Origin: Bifidobacterium breve
GTDB taxonomy: Bacteria; Actinomycetota; Actinomycetes; Nanopelagicales; Nanopelagicaceae
NCBI GenBank assembly: GCA_945860245.1
Contig: CAMAPO010000001.1
Coordinates: 144,434-208,433 of the forward strand
Reading direction: 5' to 3'
DNA length: 64,000 bases
The translations under genes and the position numbers were made by a program. Below, piece by piece: positions 42,037 through 51,608 of the stretch. Within the stretch, counting starts at the first letter, position 1, and each line of letters begins with the position of its first letter. The notes beneath the pieces are model-generated. The model saw nothing but the letters and a program-made list of their open reading frames with translations. It had not been told where the DNA came from and did not search any database.

Positions 42037-44892
42037 TCAGGAGCTGTAGGCCTCTATCGGCAGGCAAGAACAGACTAAATTACGGTCACCAAAGGCGCCA
42101 TCAATGCGGCCAACTGTCGGCCAGTACTTGCCTCTACTCCCAATCAACTCACCCGGTATCAGCCCAGTATTAGTAGCTGGAAAGGCTCCCGCTTCACGTG
42201 AGTAATTACGATCCCAATTAGTCGCTGAGATCGCTCCTATGGTGTGTGGCGCTTGTCTTAGAGGTGAATCTTCAACCTTTTGCTTGCCATCAATGATCTG
42301 ATCAATCTCAGAGCGGATAGCGATCATGGCATCGATAAAGCGGTTCATCTCAAGAATATCTTCAGACTCAGTTGGCTCAATCATTAAGGTGCCAGCGACA
42401 GGAAAGGACATAGTCGGTGCGTGGAAACCAAAGTCCATTAATCGTTTAGCGATATCGTCGACGGTGACGCCAGATATCTTCGTGATCTCGCGAATATCGA
42501 GGATACATTCGTGTGCAATTAAGCCTTTTGCGCCGGTGTAAAGAATTGGATATGAAGAACGGAGTCGGGCGGCCATGTAATTAGCGTTAAGGATGGCCAC
42601 CTCCGTTGCATGAGTTAAGCCCTCTCCCCCCATCAAACGGATATAGGCCCAAGAAATCGGCAAGATACTCGCTGAACCAAATGGCGCAGAAGATACCGGG
42701 CCAGGGCCAGTTGCGGGGCCTGCGGATTTATCAAGCGGATGATTCGGTAGGAATGGCGCCAAATGTGACTTAACTATTACTGGACCAACGCCCGGTCCCC
42801 CACCACCATGTGGAATACAGAAAGTCTTATGCAAATTCAAATGTGAAACATCGGCTCCGAATTTTCCAGGTTGCGCAGTACCTACAAGCGCGTTGAGATT
42901 TGCACCGTCGACATAAACCTGTCCGCCAGAATCGTGCACCATTGCACAAATTTCCGAGATAGCCGATTCGAATACTCCGTGAGTTGATGGGTAGGTCACC
43001 ATAAGCGCAGCGAGCGTCTTACTATTTTGCGAAATCTTCTCTTTGAGATCTGCAAGACTGACGTTTCCTTCCTCATCGCACTCGATCACGATCACCTTCA
43101 TTCCCGCCATGACAGCACTTGCGGCATTTGTTCCGTGCGCACTTGAAGGAATCAAGCAGATATTTCGATCCCGATCGCCGCGAGAATCGTGATAGTTGCG
43201 GATCGCTAGAAGACCCGCAAACTCACCTTGGCTACCAGCATTTGGTTGAAGTGATACTGCATCGTATCCAGTGATTTCAACCAACCATTTAGATAATTGA
43301 TCAATTAAGAGACGTGAGCCCTTCGATTGATCTGCGGGTGCGAAGGGATGCAGCGATGAGAACTCCGGCCAAGTTACCGCCTCCATTTCAGTTGCGGCAT
43401 TTAACTTCATCGTGCAAGATCCGAGAGGAATCATTGTGCGATCAAGTGCCAAATCGCGATCGGCCAAGGTACGTAAATATCTCATCATCGAGGTTTCAGA
43501 TCTGTAGGTATTGAATACTGGGTGCATTAGATAGAACGATTTCCGTAGAAAATTCTCTGCGATCTTCTTTGGCTTTGCCTCGCTTAAGCCGAGGATATCC
43601 ATGACGAGATTGAAAGTTGCATCAGTAGTTGTTTCATCAAAGGCAATCCGGATCTGGGTTTCTGAGATCCGACCAAAGTTTATGTTCTTAGCTGCTGCTG
43701 CGCGATGAATCGCGGTAGCGTCAATGACATCGATTGTCACTGTATCGAAAATATTTACATTGCGAGAGTTGGCAGCGCTCTGTAAGCGAGTGGCATAACT
43801 ATTGACTCTTTCAGCGATCGCACGCAAACCAACCGGTCCATGCCACATCGCATAGAACGCACTCATATTGGCGAGGAGAACTTGCGCAGTACAAATATTG
43901 CTCGTCGCTTTATCGCGACGGATATGTTGCTCGCGCGTTTGCAACGCGAGACGAAAAGCTGGATTGCCGTGTGAATCTATGCTTTGTCCAACCAATCGTC
44001 CAGGAAGAGATCTTTCTAAACCAGCGCGTACCGCCATAAAGCCAGCATGTGGACCACCAAATCCCATCGGCACACCGAAGCGCTGCGCCGAACCAATTGC
44101 AATATCTGCGCCCCACTCCCCCGGAGGAGTTAACAAGGTGAGCGCTAATAAATCTGTCGCCGCAATTACGAGCGCATCTTTGGAGTGCGCATACTCGGAC
44201 ACTTTCGCGTAATCGCAGATTTCACCGGTTGCATCCGGGTATTGCACAAGAAGTGCGAAAAATTCGCGATCAAAACCATCTCGAGCTATGTGACCTGCAT
44301 CGACCTCAATGACTTCTATACCGAGCGGCTTCGCTCTTGTCTTAACAACTGCCTTAGTTTGCGGGTGTACGTGTTCTTCAATGAGGAAAACTGCCTTATC
44401 ACTAGTTTTTGAGCTCCGTCGTGCCAGCGTCATCGCTTCTGCTGCTGCGGTGCCCTCATCAAGCATGGAAGCGTTGGAGAGTGAGAGCGCTGTCATTTCG
44501 CAGATAACTGTTTGAAAGGCGAAGATAGCTTCTAGGCGACCTTGTGAAATTTCGGGTTGATAAGGCGTGTACGCGGTATACCAAGCGGGATTTTCTAAAA
44601 CATTTCGTTTGATGACCGCAGGTGTAATTGTTCCGTAGTAACCACCGCCAATTAACGATGTGAAAACTTGATTCTGAGCAGCTATTTTGCGAAGCTCTGC
44701 GATCACCGCAACTTCGCTCTTTGCCGAATCTAAGACTTGTGAGAGAGCTTTTGCGATCTGAATATTCTCTGGGACAACATCTTTAATAAATGTTTTAATG
44801 TCGTTGTAGCCAAGCACCTGGAGCATCTGCAACTCATCTGCAGAAGATGGGCCGATATGGCGAGTTACAAACTCTTCGCCTTCGTAACTCAT
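42037..44892 (-). CDS. gcvP: Glycine dehydrogenase (decarboxylating), P protein
   Basis: 951 residues; single-chain P protein of the glycine cleavage system. It decarboxylates glycine with pyridoxal phosphate and loads the aminomethyl group on lipoyl-GcvH. N-terminal half: [19 protein letters not shown] and [17 protein letters not shown]-terminal half: [19 protein letters not shown] with the PLP-binding Lys. The start is the ATG at 44892, 5 bases after GGGGAG; a GTG two codons upstream is too close to that site. gcvH lies 3 kb upstream in the same direction; gcvT is not in the window. The leader can fold over the Shine-Dalgarno. Confidence 0.96.
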   Translation of the reverse strand: MSYEGEEFVTRHIGPSSADELQMLQVLGYNDIKTFIKDVVPENIQIAKALSQVLDSAKSEVAVIAELRKIAAQNQVFTSLIGGGYYGTITPAVIKRNVLENPAWYTAYTPYQPEISQGRLEAIFAFQTVICEMTALSLSNASMLDEGTAAAEAMTLARRSSKTSDKAVFLIEEHVHPQTKAVVKTRAKPLGIEVIEVDAGHIARDGFDREFFALLVQYPDATGEICDYAKVSEYAHSKDALVIAATDLLALTLLTPPGEWGADIAIGSAQRFGVPMGFGGPHAGFMAVRAGLERSLPGRLVGQSIDSHGNPAFRLALQTREQHIRRDKATSNICTAQVLLANMSAFYAMWHGPVGLRAIAERVNSYATRLQSAANSRNVNIFDTVTIDVIDATAIHRAAAAKNINFGRISETQIRIAFDETTTDATFNLVMDILGLSEAKPKKIAENFLRKSFYLMHPVFNTYRSETSMMRYLRTLADRDLALDRTMIPLGSCTMKLNAATEMEAVTWPEFSSLHPFAPADQSKGSRLLIDQLSKWLVEITGYDAVSLQPNAGSQGEFAGLLAIRNYHDSRGDRDRNICLIPSSAHGTNAASAVMAGMKVIVIECDEEGNVSLADLKEKISQNSKTLAALMVTYPSTHGVFESAISEICAMVHDSGGQVYVDGANLNALVGTAQPGKFGADVSHLNLHKTFCIPHGGGGPGVGPVIVKSHLAPFLPNHPLDKSAGPATGPGPVSSAPFGSASILPISWAYIRLMGGEGLTHATEVAILNANYMAARLRSSYPILYTGAKGLIAHECILDIREITKISGVTVDDIAKRLMDFGFHAPTMSFPVAGTLMIEPTESEDILEMNRFIDAMIAIRSEIDQIIDGKQKVEDSPLRQAPHTIGAISATNWDRNYSREAGAFPATNTGLIPGELIGSRGKYWPTVGRIDGAFGDRNLVCSCLPIEAYSS

Positions 44893-44897
44893 CGCCA

Positions 44898-44951
44898 CTC
44901 CCCTAGTTCCTCCAGGGGGACTTATTCCCCCGTGTTAGCTGTGTAGGGGAA
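44898..44951 (-). promoter_or_regulatory. Self-complementary leader of gcvP that can mask its ribosome-binding site
   Basis: In the minus-strand RNA an 8-base outer stem pairs UUCCCCUA (44951-44944) with UAGGGGAG (44905-44898), with one G-U pair. The latter strand contains the gcvP Shine-Dalgarno. Inside it, a perfect 6-bp hairpin GGGGGA/UCCCCC (44931-44926 with 44920-44915) has a 5-base loop. This could control gcvP translation, or the dyad could be a DNA operator. It is too short for a glycine riboswitch. Confidence 0.4.
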
Positions 44952-44962
44952 GCGTAGGTGTA

Positions 44963-45487
44963 TTAAGCGCCTTTCGCCTTTCGACGTTGTGAGAGCTCGT
45001 CGTTACTTTCACCACTCGATGGATGAATTGTCTCGCCATTGATCTCGCCTTGCAACGTTGCGAGAGAACCCTCGACCTCATGCCAAACCTTACCTACGGC
45101 GATACCGAATACGCCTTGTCCACCTTGCAAAAGGTCGATGATTTCATCGGGGCTGGCACATTCATAGATAGATGCGCCATCGCTCATCAAGGTAATGCTC
45201 TCTAACTCAGTAACCCCTCGACCGCGCAGATGTGTCACAGCGGTACGAATATTTTGTAGAGAAATTCCGGCATCAAGCAGGCGCTTTACGATCTTTAAAA
45301 CCAATATGTCGCGAAAACCGTAAAGGCGCGCAGTCCCAGAACCGCTTGCAGTGCGAACGCTCGGTTCTAATAAACCAGTTCTCGCCCAATAATCTAATTG
45401 GCGATATGAAATTCCTGCGGCAGCACAAGCAGTAGCTCCGCGGTAGCCGATTTCATTCTGTGGATCTGGCGCAACTGGGGAGGTCAC
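44963..45487 (-). CDS. MerR-family transcriptional regulator
   Basis: 174 residues from a GTG at 45487 (VTSPVAPDPQNEIGYRGA); an open frame continues to a TTG at 45586, but the added residues are Arg/Cys-rich and unlike a MerR start. The winged helix-turn-helix is AACAAAGISYRQLDYWARTGLLEPS, with RLYGFRDILVLKIVKRLLDAGISLQNIRTAV behind it, then a short C-terminal domain. It corresponds in position to the second MerR gene of the mycobacterial gcv-garA cluster (Rv1830). Target genes are not known; gcvP, 70 bases downstream, is a candidate. Confidence 0.85.
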   Translation of the reverse strand: MTSPVAPDPQNEIGYRGATACAAAGISYRQLDYWARTGLLEPSVRTASGSGTARLYGFRDILVLKIVKRLLDAGISLQNIRTAVTHLRGRGVTELESITLMSDGASIYECASPDEIIDLLQGGQGVFGIAVGKVWHEVEGSLATLQGEINGETIHPSSGESNDELSQRRKAKGA

Positions 45488-45617
45488 CTTCGCTCGATTC
45501 TCTTGGGGAATTATTCGGAGAGCTCTTCTACAACGGGTTAAGGTTACGAGTAGATCAGGCTGAGAACAACGACCGACACGGCCCAAACCTCAAGTAGAGA
45601 GTGAGACTTCAGGGGCG

Positions 45618-46145
45618 CTAGCCGGCAAAATCTTCAGGGTTGATCTGATCCAGGAATTCGCGGAAGCGCTCCAACTCAATATCTGAACCGCCACCACTTC
45701 CGGCAGCTGCACCATCATCGCCATCGCCTAAGAGGCGATCAGGGATATCTATACCGACCTCATCGAGAAGATCTGATTCGGCGAGAATATTGCTCTTGGT
45801 GCGAAGGGCGATCGCAATTGCATCAGATGGACGGGCGCTGATTTTTAATACCGAACCGCTCTCGGTTCGAAGCTGAAGTTCGGCATAGAAAATGCCATCT
45901 TTGAGTTGAACAACTTGCACCGCCGTCATTGTCAGTTCAGCGGCTTCGAGGATATTGGCGATCAAATCGTGAGTAAGCGGTCGCTGCGCGACCATCCCTT
46001 GTTGGGCAAAGGCGATTGCAGTTGCTTCAACAGCACCTACCCAGATTGGCAGAAACCTAGAACCGTCAACCTCCTTGAGAAGGACAATAGGTTGGTTGGA
46101 GGGCATCTCAATGCGAACGCCGACAACCTCCATATTTACCATCAT
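45618..46145 (-). CDS. Bifunctional nuclease family protein (DUF151)
   Basis: 175 residues. MEVVGVRIEMPSNQPIVLLKEVDGSRFLPIWVGAVEATAIAFAQQG and the later ISARPSDAIAIALRTKSNILAESDLLDEVGI are family hallmarks. A plant member has DNase and RNase activity, which gave the name; the bacterial role is unclear. The C-terminal tail is Gly/Asp-rich (GDGDDGAAAGSGGGSD) and then helical. It sits between two MerR genes as in mycobacteria (Rv1829). No Shine-Dalgarno precedes the ATG-ATG start, so the exact start is uncertain. Confidence 0.88.
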   Translation of the reverse strand: MMVNMEVVGVRIEMPSNQPIVLLKEVDGSRFLPIWVGAVEATAIAFAQQGMVAQRPLTHDLIANILEAAELTMTAVQVVQLKDGIFYAELQLRTESGSVLKISARPSDAIAIALRTKSNILAESDLLDEVGIDIPDRLLGDGDDGAAAGSGGGSDIELERFREFLDQINPEDFAG

Positions 46146-46175
46146 CGTGCAAAGCCTGATCTTTTTAAATCTAAA

Positions 46176-46892
46176 TTAGCGAGGTCGGTTTAAGCCGGCG
46201 CGCACCAAAGATGCATGAAGGCGGACCGAAAGAGATGCGATCTGCTTCTGGACTTCTTCGGCACGAGCTTTAGAGTCCGAACTCTTCTGACGGTTGATTG
46301 GGGTAATCACTTGTTCGATCAAACCGATCTCACGATCTGCCGCTGACTTAAATGAACGAAGGTGTCTCGCCTCAATACCGAAACTGGCCATTTCTGCAAC
46401 AGCTGTAGCAACAGCCAAGGCATCGTTATCGTAATGACGGCCACGAATTGCAATGAAGCCAAATGATTCGAGTTCTACAAGTTGAGCATCCTTCAAACCG
46501 CTCGCCTTGAGTAGCTCTTCCCGCGACAGGCGCAGATCAGAAGTGGCTCCAAAAGATTCTGGTGATGATTCGCCATCAATTGTTGCTAGCGCTGGACGAG
46601 GCGTCGCTACTCCCCCATTTGCCGCAGGCTCAAGGCCGCGATCAAGAGCTTCTAAATTCTCTTTAATAACGCGAAGTGGCAGGTACTGATCGCGCTGCAA
46701 GAGCAGGACATAACGAAGGCGATCAAGATCGGCAGCGGTAAATTTGCGATATCCAGATGGTGTGCGTTGCGGCTCGATTAAACCCTCTGACTCTAAGAAG
46801 CGAATCTTTGAGATTGTTATATCTGAAAAATCTCCTCGCAACTTGGTAAGGACTTCACCGATGCTCAGATACGCGCGGGCTGGAACGCTCAT
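46176..46892 (-). CDS. ftsR: MerR-family regulator FtsR
   Basis: 238 residues. The N-terminal MerR domain reads LSIGEVLTKLRGDFSDITISKIRFLESEGLIEPQRTPSGYRKFTAADLDRLRYVLLLQRDQYLPL, close to FtsR (Rv1828 in mycobacteria), reported in corynebacteria to activate ftsZ. A Pro/Ala-rich linker (about 85-125) leads to a C-terminal domain. GGGGAG lies about 6 bases before the ATG. It follows garA in the same direction with a 22-base gap, a conserved order in actinobacteria. Confidence 0.9.
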   Translation of the reverse strand: MSVPARAYLSIGEVLTKLRGDFSDITISKIRFLESEGLIEPQRTPSGYRKFTAADLDRLRYVLLLQRDQYLPLRVIKENLEALDRGLEPAANGGVATPRPALATIDGESSPESFGATSDLRLSREELLKASGLKDAQLVELESFGFIAIRGRHYDNDALAVATAVAEMASFGIEARHLRSFKSAADREIGLIEQVITPINRQKSSDSKARAEEVQKQIASLSVRLHASLVRAGLNRPR

Positions 46893-46914
46893 TTAATACT
46901 CCCCTGATTAGTAA

Positions 46915-47376
46915 TTATTTATGGTTGCGTGCTGAAATAAAAATTAAATGAAACTTGCCGATCTGAATTTCATCACCACACTGCAGTGGTGTCGATTTTA
47001 GAGATTGGTTATTGATATAGGTTCCGTTAAGACTTCCTAAATCAGTAAGTGAAAAACCTGAACCGGTGCGCTCGATTACTGCATGAGAGCGCGAGACGGT
47101 TACATCGTCGAGAAATATCTCACTCGCGGGTGAACGTCCAATAGAAACGCTGTCTTGGGCAATCAGAAAGCGTGAACCCTTATTCGCACCACGGTGAACT
47201 ACCACCATAGCTTTCTCAGGACCACCATTTAGAACTGCATCGATCGCTGACTTATCTGACGCGGCAAGTGATGACAAAAGCGCGTTTAACGCGCTTTGGG
47301 GGGATGTATCAACTACCGACCTCAGCCCAAGATGGAGAGTGCTAGTTAGCTCGCTATTTTCAGAAACGTTCTCCAT
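46915..47376 (-). CDS. garA: FHA-domain metabolic regulator GarA/OdhI
   Basis: 153 residues. The FHA domain (about 55-150) is complete: SIGRSPASEIFLDD (Arg81, Ser82), SRSHAV (95-100) and GSLNGTYINN (Asn117). GarA/OdhI binds and inhibits 2-oxoglutarate dehydrogenase and affects glutamate metabolism; phosphorylation of an N-terminal ETTS motif turns it off. Here the matching position reads ELTS (9-12): the first Thr is Leu and the second is kept. AAAGGAG precedes the ATG, and a good sigma-70-like promoter lies 55-83 bases upstream of the ATG. It is first in an operon with ftsR, the nuclease, MerR and perhaps gcvP. Confidence 0.92.
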   Translation of the reverse strand: MENVSENSELTSTLHLGLRSVVDTSPQSALNALLSSLAASDKSAIDAVLNGGPEKAMVVVHRGANKGSRFLIAQDSVSIGRSPASEIFLDDVTVSRSHAVIERTGSGFSLTDLGSLNGTYINNQSLKSTPLQCGDEIQIGKFHLIFISARNHK

Positions 47377-47430
47377 CGCGACTCTCCTTTCGCATCAATC
47401 CTGGACAGGTTCAACTTCTACCTGAGGCTG

Positions 47431-47459
47431 ACATTAGGGTGAGATAGGTGAGAAATCAA
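47431..47459 (-). promoter_or_regulatory. Sigma-70-like promoter of the garA operon
   Basis: On the minus strand TTGATT (47459-47454), a 17-base spacer and TAATGT (47436-47431) form the best two-box promoter seen in the window. It gives a leader of roughly 45-50 bases with a Shine-Dalgarno before garA, unlike the leaderless units elsewhere. Confidence 0.6.
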
Positions 47460-47499
47460 GCGGAAATGAGAAGAGAATTTGCGAGAAATGATTGCGAAA

Positions 47500-47877
47500 T
47501 TACGCGGTAATTTGACGATACTGCTCTGGCGATAGTAAGCCGGTCGGAGCGCTTTCGACCTCAATATCTGCCAGCCAACCCGATCCGTAAGGTTCTGAGT
47601 TAACCGTTTCAGGAGCTTGACCGAGTGATTCGTTTACAGCAACGATTTTGCCGGTCACCGGCGCAAAAATTTCTGAGACGCTCTTGGTAGATTCAACTTC
47701 TCCGCATACTCTGTCTGCAATCACACTCTCTCCAACTTTTGGAAGTTGCACATAGACGATATCTCCGAGTGCTCCTTGTGCGTAATCAGTAATTCCCATA
47801 CGAAAAACATTTGCTGAGATCTCGCTAACCCATTCATGCTCTTTGGTGTAATGCAGACCATCTGGTATTAGCGACAT
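47500..47877 (-). CDS. gcvH: Glycine cleavage system H protein
   Basis: 125 residues. It carries the lipoyl arm that shuttles the aminomethyl group; the lipoylated Lys is in GEVESTKSVSEIFAPVTG. Other family segments: YTKEHEWVS at the start and GWLADIEVESAPTGLLSPEQYR at the end. AAGGAG lies 6 bases before the ATG. It stands upstream of garA, in the same order as in mycobacteria, and works with gcvP. Confidence 0.96.
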   Translation of the reverse strand: MSLIPDGLHYTKEHEWVSEISANVFRMGITDYAQGALGDIVYVQLPKVGESVIADRVCGEVESTKSVSEIFAPVTGKIVAVNESLGQAPETVNSEPYGSGWLADIEVESAPTGLLSPEQYRQITA

Positions 47878-47919
47878 TTTTTCTCCTTAGCGATTAATTC
47901 CTTTGAAAGCGAGCGAAAT

Positions 47920-48483
47920 CTACCGCGCCACTCTAATGGCGGCTATCCCAGTTCGGAGATAGGAAGCGCCGGTAAATAGATAGAGCCCCACCCCCCACCA
48001 GGTAAAACTCCAACCGAAAATATAAGCAGCGGTACCCGGCCAGCCGGGATCTAGCGCAAGCAGGAGGAATGGAAAGGCGTAAAGGAGATTAAAAGTCGCT
48101 GCTTTACCGAGATAAGTAACCTGAAGTGGCTGTAGAGAGTTGGCAGTTAAGAGAATCGTGATGATGGCGAGAATTAAATCTCTAGCTAATAGAATTGCTA
48201 TAACCCAGAGTGGAATCGCATCGCGAAGATAGAGAACAATCAAAGTTGCGATGATGTAAAGACGATCTATTGCGGGATCTGCTAACTCACCAAAGCGAGA
48301 TTCTTGACCCCAAGCGCGCGCCAACTTTCCATCGAAGTAATCAGTGGCTCCACCAACGGCCAGGGTGAAGATCGCCCAACCATCAGCCTCCAAAACAAGG
48401 GCGAGGTAGATAAAGAGCGGAATTCCCAGCCCCCGCAACGCTGTTAATGCGTTGGGTACGTTGAGGAGTTTGCTCTTAGCCAT
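47920..48483 (-). CDS. pgsA: CDP-alcohol phosphatidyltransferase (PgsA-like)
   Basis: 187-residue membrane enzyme with about five hydrophobic segments. The family signature DxxDGxxAR-x8-GxxxDxxxD is complete in DYFDGKLARAWGQESRFG and the following ELADPAIDR. It makes phosphatidylglycerol phosphate or a related phospholipid; sequence alone does not tell phosphatidylglycerol from cardiolipin synthesis. A PgsA2-like gene lies at the same place upstream of gcvH in mycobacteria. It shares one base with the cmk-der stop. Confidence 0.88.
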   Translation of the reverse strand: MAKSKLLNVPNALTALRGLGIPLFIYLALVLEADGWAIFTLAVGGATDYFDGKLARAWGQESRFGELADPAIDRLYIIATLIVLYLRDAIPLWVIAILLARDLILAIITILLTANSLQPLQVTYLGKAATFNLLYAFPFLLLALDPGWPGTAAYIFGWSFTWWGVGLYLFTGASYLRTGIAAIRVAR

Positions 48484-50435
48484 CAGTCGCGCTCTTTGAC
48501 TCGAACCGCTACTTGTACAGGGGTTCCAGGGAAGCCGAACTCTTCGCGCAGACGTCGCTCGATAAAGCGGCGATATGAAGCTTCGATCCAGCCGCTAGAG
48601 AAGACAACAAACTTAGGCGGTGCGATACCGGCTTGAGTTGCGTAGTAAATCTTGGGTTGTTTACCCCCTCGCACCGGTGGCGGGGTCGCGCCAATAAGTG
48701 CGCCAAGAAATGAGTTGAGTTTGGCGGTCGGTACTCGTCGTTCCCAACTGTCGATCGCGGTTCGCAGCGCTGGCGCTAAACGATCGCGGTGCCACCCAGT
48801 CTTGGCGGCGACATTGACACGTTGCGCCCATTCGACTTGATCCAAGTGGCGATCGATTTCGCGATCTAACTGATCGCGTCGATCTTCATCTACTAGATCC
48901 CACTTATTCATAACGATAACCATCGCCTTGCCGGCTTCTTCCACCATTGTGATCACGCGCAGGTCTTGTTCAGAAATTGGTTCAGATGCATCAAGAACGA
49001 CAACTGCACATTCGCAACGTTCTAGGGCGGCTTGTGTTCGCAAAGTCGCGTAATAATCTGTGCCACTTGCTTGGTTAGCGCGTTTACGTAAACCAGCAGT
49101 GTCGATAAAACGCCAGATCGATCCGCCAAATTCAATTAACTCATCTACTGGATCACGTGTTGTCCCTGCGACATCGTCCACAATAGAACGATTCTCACCA
49201 GCTAAAGCATTTAACAAACTTGATTTACCAACATTTGGTCGACCAATCAAGGCAATCTTGCGATAACCATCTTGAGTCTGTGCGCCACCGACTTCGGGCA
49301 TCTCTGAAACTATGTAATCGAGGAGATCGCCACTGCCACGGCCGTGAAGTGCGGAAACGAAACGAGGTTCGCCTAAACCTAGATTCCAAAGCGCATGAGC
49401 ATCGGCTTCATCGACATCGCTATCGACCTTATTTGCGATTAAAACCATCGGTTTCTTAACTTTTCGCAACTCTTGAACCAAGATGTCATCTTCGTCGAGT
49501 GCGCCTACATGTGCGTCAACTACGAAAGCTAAAACATCAGCCTCTTGCATCGCAAGTTCAGCAGATGCACTAACTTGAACAGAAATACCATCAGGTTTTG
49601 ATTCCCATCCCCCGGTATCCATAACAATAAATCTACGTCCGCCCCATTCGCATTCATATTGCACGCGATCACGAGTAACGCCGGGCGTATCTTCAACGAT
49701 CGCTTCGCGACGCCCAATAAAACGGTTAATTAGGGTAGATTTTCCGACATTTGGTCGTCCCAAGATTGCAACGATAGGAAGTCCCAAGAGCGATCGTTCC
49801 TTCAATAACTCCCAGACCCAATCAGCAGTTTCCTCTAGCGTTAAATCGGTAGAGTCAATCAACACCGCATCGAGCGCTTTCGCTAGAGGCGATGCAGTTC
49901 TAGTCGAATCGATCTGATCGCGCGCAGCCAAAGATTCTCCGACATCTGAAGCTAATGCATCAATTTCAGCAGATCTACGTTCTGCGCGTACTGTGATATC
50001 GGCTTGCAGATATATTTTTAAAGCAGCATCTGGAGCCACAACGGTACCTATATCGCGACCTTCGACAACAATGCCACGATCAGCGTTTGCAATAAACTTG
50101 CGCTGCACGTTGAGCAACTCTGCGCGTAGTTCTGGAATCGCACTGAACTTACTGACCGCGTTAGTTACCTCGTCTGAACGTATCTCAGTGTTGACGCAGA
50201 TATCTCCAACAAAGATTTCAGGATTCACTGGGTTTGCAACAAAGCGCAACGGGTGACGTTTTAGCGCCGCCAAAATATCTGTAGCGCTCTCTAAATTCTC
50301 GCGCAGCGCAAGCCAAGTAAGTGCGCGATAGAGCGCACCCGTATCCAGATAACTCCAACCGGCGCGCTTGGCAACGGCTTTAGCGGTACTAGATTTTCCC
50401 GCGCCACTTGGCCCATCGATAGCTACGACGATCAT
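48483..50435 (-). CDS. der: Fusion of cytidylate kinase and ribosome-assembly GTPase Der
   Basis: 650 residues. Residues 1-215 are cytidylate kinase (CMP to CDP): P-loop [31 protein letters not shown] and AERRSAEID. Residues about 218-650 are Der/EngA, with two GTPase domains in tandem, each starting GRPNVGKS, with DTPGVTRD and DTAGLRKR switches and NKxD motifs ([15 protein letters not shown]), then a C-terminal KH-like domain (about 565-645). In mycobacteria cmk and der are neighbouring genes. The fused form is recorded in several actinobacteria. Weak GGGAAG precedes the ATG. Confidence 0.96.
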   Translation of the reverse strand: MIVVAIDGPSGAGKSSTAKAVAKRAGWSYLDTGALYRALTWLALRENLESATDILAALKRHPLRFVANPVNPEIFVGDICVNTEIRSDEVTNAVSKFSAIPELRAELLNVQRKFIANADRGIVVEGRDIGTVVAPDAALKIYLQADITVRAERRSAEIDALASDVGESLAARDQIDSTRTASPLAKALDAVLIDSTDLTLEETADWVWELLKERSLLGLPIVAILGRPNVGKSTLINRFIGRREAIVEDTPGVTRDRVQYECEWGGRRFIVMDTGGWESKPDGISVQVSASAELAMQEADVLAFVVDAHVGALDEDDILVQELRKVKKPMVLIANKVDSDVDEADAHALWNLGLGEPRFVSALHGRGSGDLLDYIVSEMPEVGGAQTQDGYRKIALIGRPNVGKSSLLNALAGENRSIVDDVAGTTRDPVDELIEFGGSIWRFIDTAGLRKRANQASGTDYYATLRTQAALERCECAVVVLDASEPISEQDLRVITMVEEAGKAMVIVMNKWDLVDEDRRDQLDREIDRHLDQVEWAQRVNVAAKTGWHRDRLAPALRTAIDSWERRVPTAKLNSFLGALIGATPPPVRGGKQPKIYYATQAGIAPPKFVVFSSGWIEASYRRFIERRLREEFGFPGTPVQVAVRVKERD

Positions 50436-50492
50436 TTACTTACTTCCCATCGTTGCTTGCGCATATCAAATTTAATTCGCGCTTTGCATATT

Positions 50493-51590
50493 CTATCTCG
50501 GTGCGTGAACGTTCCATCCCGATCCAATTAAATGATCGCTAAGAAGTTGGGCATCGCTCTTTGATAGAGCCAGAGTGATCAGCCCCGTGAACTGTCCCGG
50601 GGAGTGTTCAATAGTTAGATCTTCGATATTAACGTTGACCGCAGCGCATTCGCCCACAAGAGCAGCTAATTGACCAGGCTTATCTTCAATAACGACCGGC
50701 AGGTATGTATATTCGCGAGCGGCTCCCCCGTGCTTACCAGGAATCAGCGCCCTACCCTGGTTGCCTTTCTCAATGAAAGAGGCAATTGAGGCACCGTTCT
50801 TCAAAGAGGTAATCAGAGTTCCAAGATCGTTTTGTAGATTTATTAACAGCGGCACAATCTGATCAGCGTTGGTCGAAAGAATCTCATCCCAGAGTGTCGG
50901 ATCTGAAGACGCAATTCGGGTGGTATCCCGAAGCCCCGCCCCCGATAGTTCAAGTGCTGAGCGCTCCCCTGCCACGAGCTGGCTCGCCAAAAGTGAAGCA
51001 ACCGCTTGCGGCAGATGAGAAATCAGAGCGACGGCGCGATCGTGCTCATCGGCCCCCATCGCAACGGCAATCCCGCCCAGCGCCTTGATCATCCAGAGTC
51101 CATATGCGAGAAGTTCTGGATCAACCGGTTCTCCCGAAAGGGCTTTCGGGATATAGACCCAGGTGCGAGACTCGAATAGGTCAGCGCGAGCTGACTCAGC
51201 GCCGCCGACTTCACGGCCTGCCATTGGATGTGTCGCTAGAAAATTTGAGGCTGGGGTCAAAGATCTTGATACATCAAGTAGAGGTTTAGTTTTAACGCTA
51301 CCTATATCTATAAATTTAGAGCCAGAGTTGAGTAAAAATTCACTCTTGAGGGCCTCCGCCAACGCGCTGCCAGGTATAGCCAATATCGTTAACTGCGGAT
51401 CTACTAAATCCTGCGATTTCACCAGATCCCGGGCCAACAACTGTGCGCGCGTATCTATATCTCGCATATCGACCTTCACGCCAAGGGCTGCCAACGCTAA
51501 GCCGATTGAAGTACCGATCAACCCTGATCCAACGATCCGAACCCTCTGAAAAGGCGGTTGCGCCGGTTGCGCCTGGGAATACTCTGTCAT
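50493..51590 (-). CDS. tyrA: Prephenate dehydrogenase with C-terminal ACT domain
   Basis: 365 residues. The NAD(P)-binding motif is IVGSGLIGTSIGLALAALG; THPMAGREVGGAESARADLFESRTWVY belongs to the catalytic region. Residues about 290-365 form an ACT domain (YLPVVIEDKPGQLAALVGECAAVNVNIEDLTIE), the usual site of feedback control by tyrosine or another amino acid. It converts prephenate to 4-hydroxyphenylpyruvate. aroH, which makes prephenate, starts just upstream in the same operon. Confidence 0.94.
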   Translation of the reverse strand: MTEYSQAQPAQPPFQRVRIVGSGLIGTSIGLALAALGVKVDMRDIDTRAQLLARDLVKSQDLVDPQLTILAIPGSALAEALKSEFLLNSGSKFIDIGSVKTKPLLDVSRSLTPASNFLATHPMAGREVGGAESARADLFESRTWVYIPKALSGEPVDPELLAYGLWMIKALGGIAVAMGADEHDRAVALISHLPQAVASLLASQLVAGERSALELSGAGLRDTTRIASSDPTLWDEILSTNADQIVPLLINLQNDLGTLITSLKNGASIASFIEKGNQGRALIPGKHGGAAREYTYLPVVIEDKPGQLAALVGECAAVNVNIEDLTIEHSPGQFTGLITLALSKSDAQLLSDHLIGSGWNVHAPR

Positions 51591-51608
51591 TTTCTACTAT
51601 CTCTTCAC

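Noticed and set aside
44893..44962. Glycine riboswitch upstream of gcvP
   Set aside because: The 70-base gap is too short for even one glycine aptamer and lacks its conserved core; only a simple nested stem is present.
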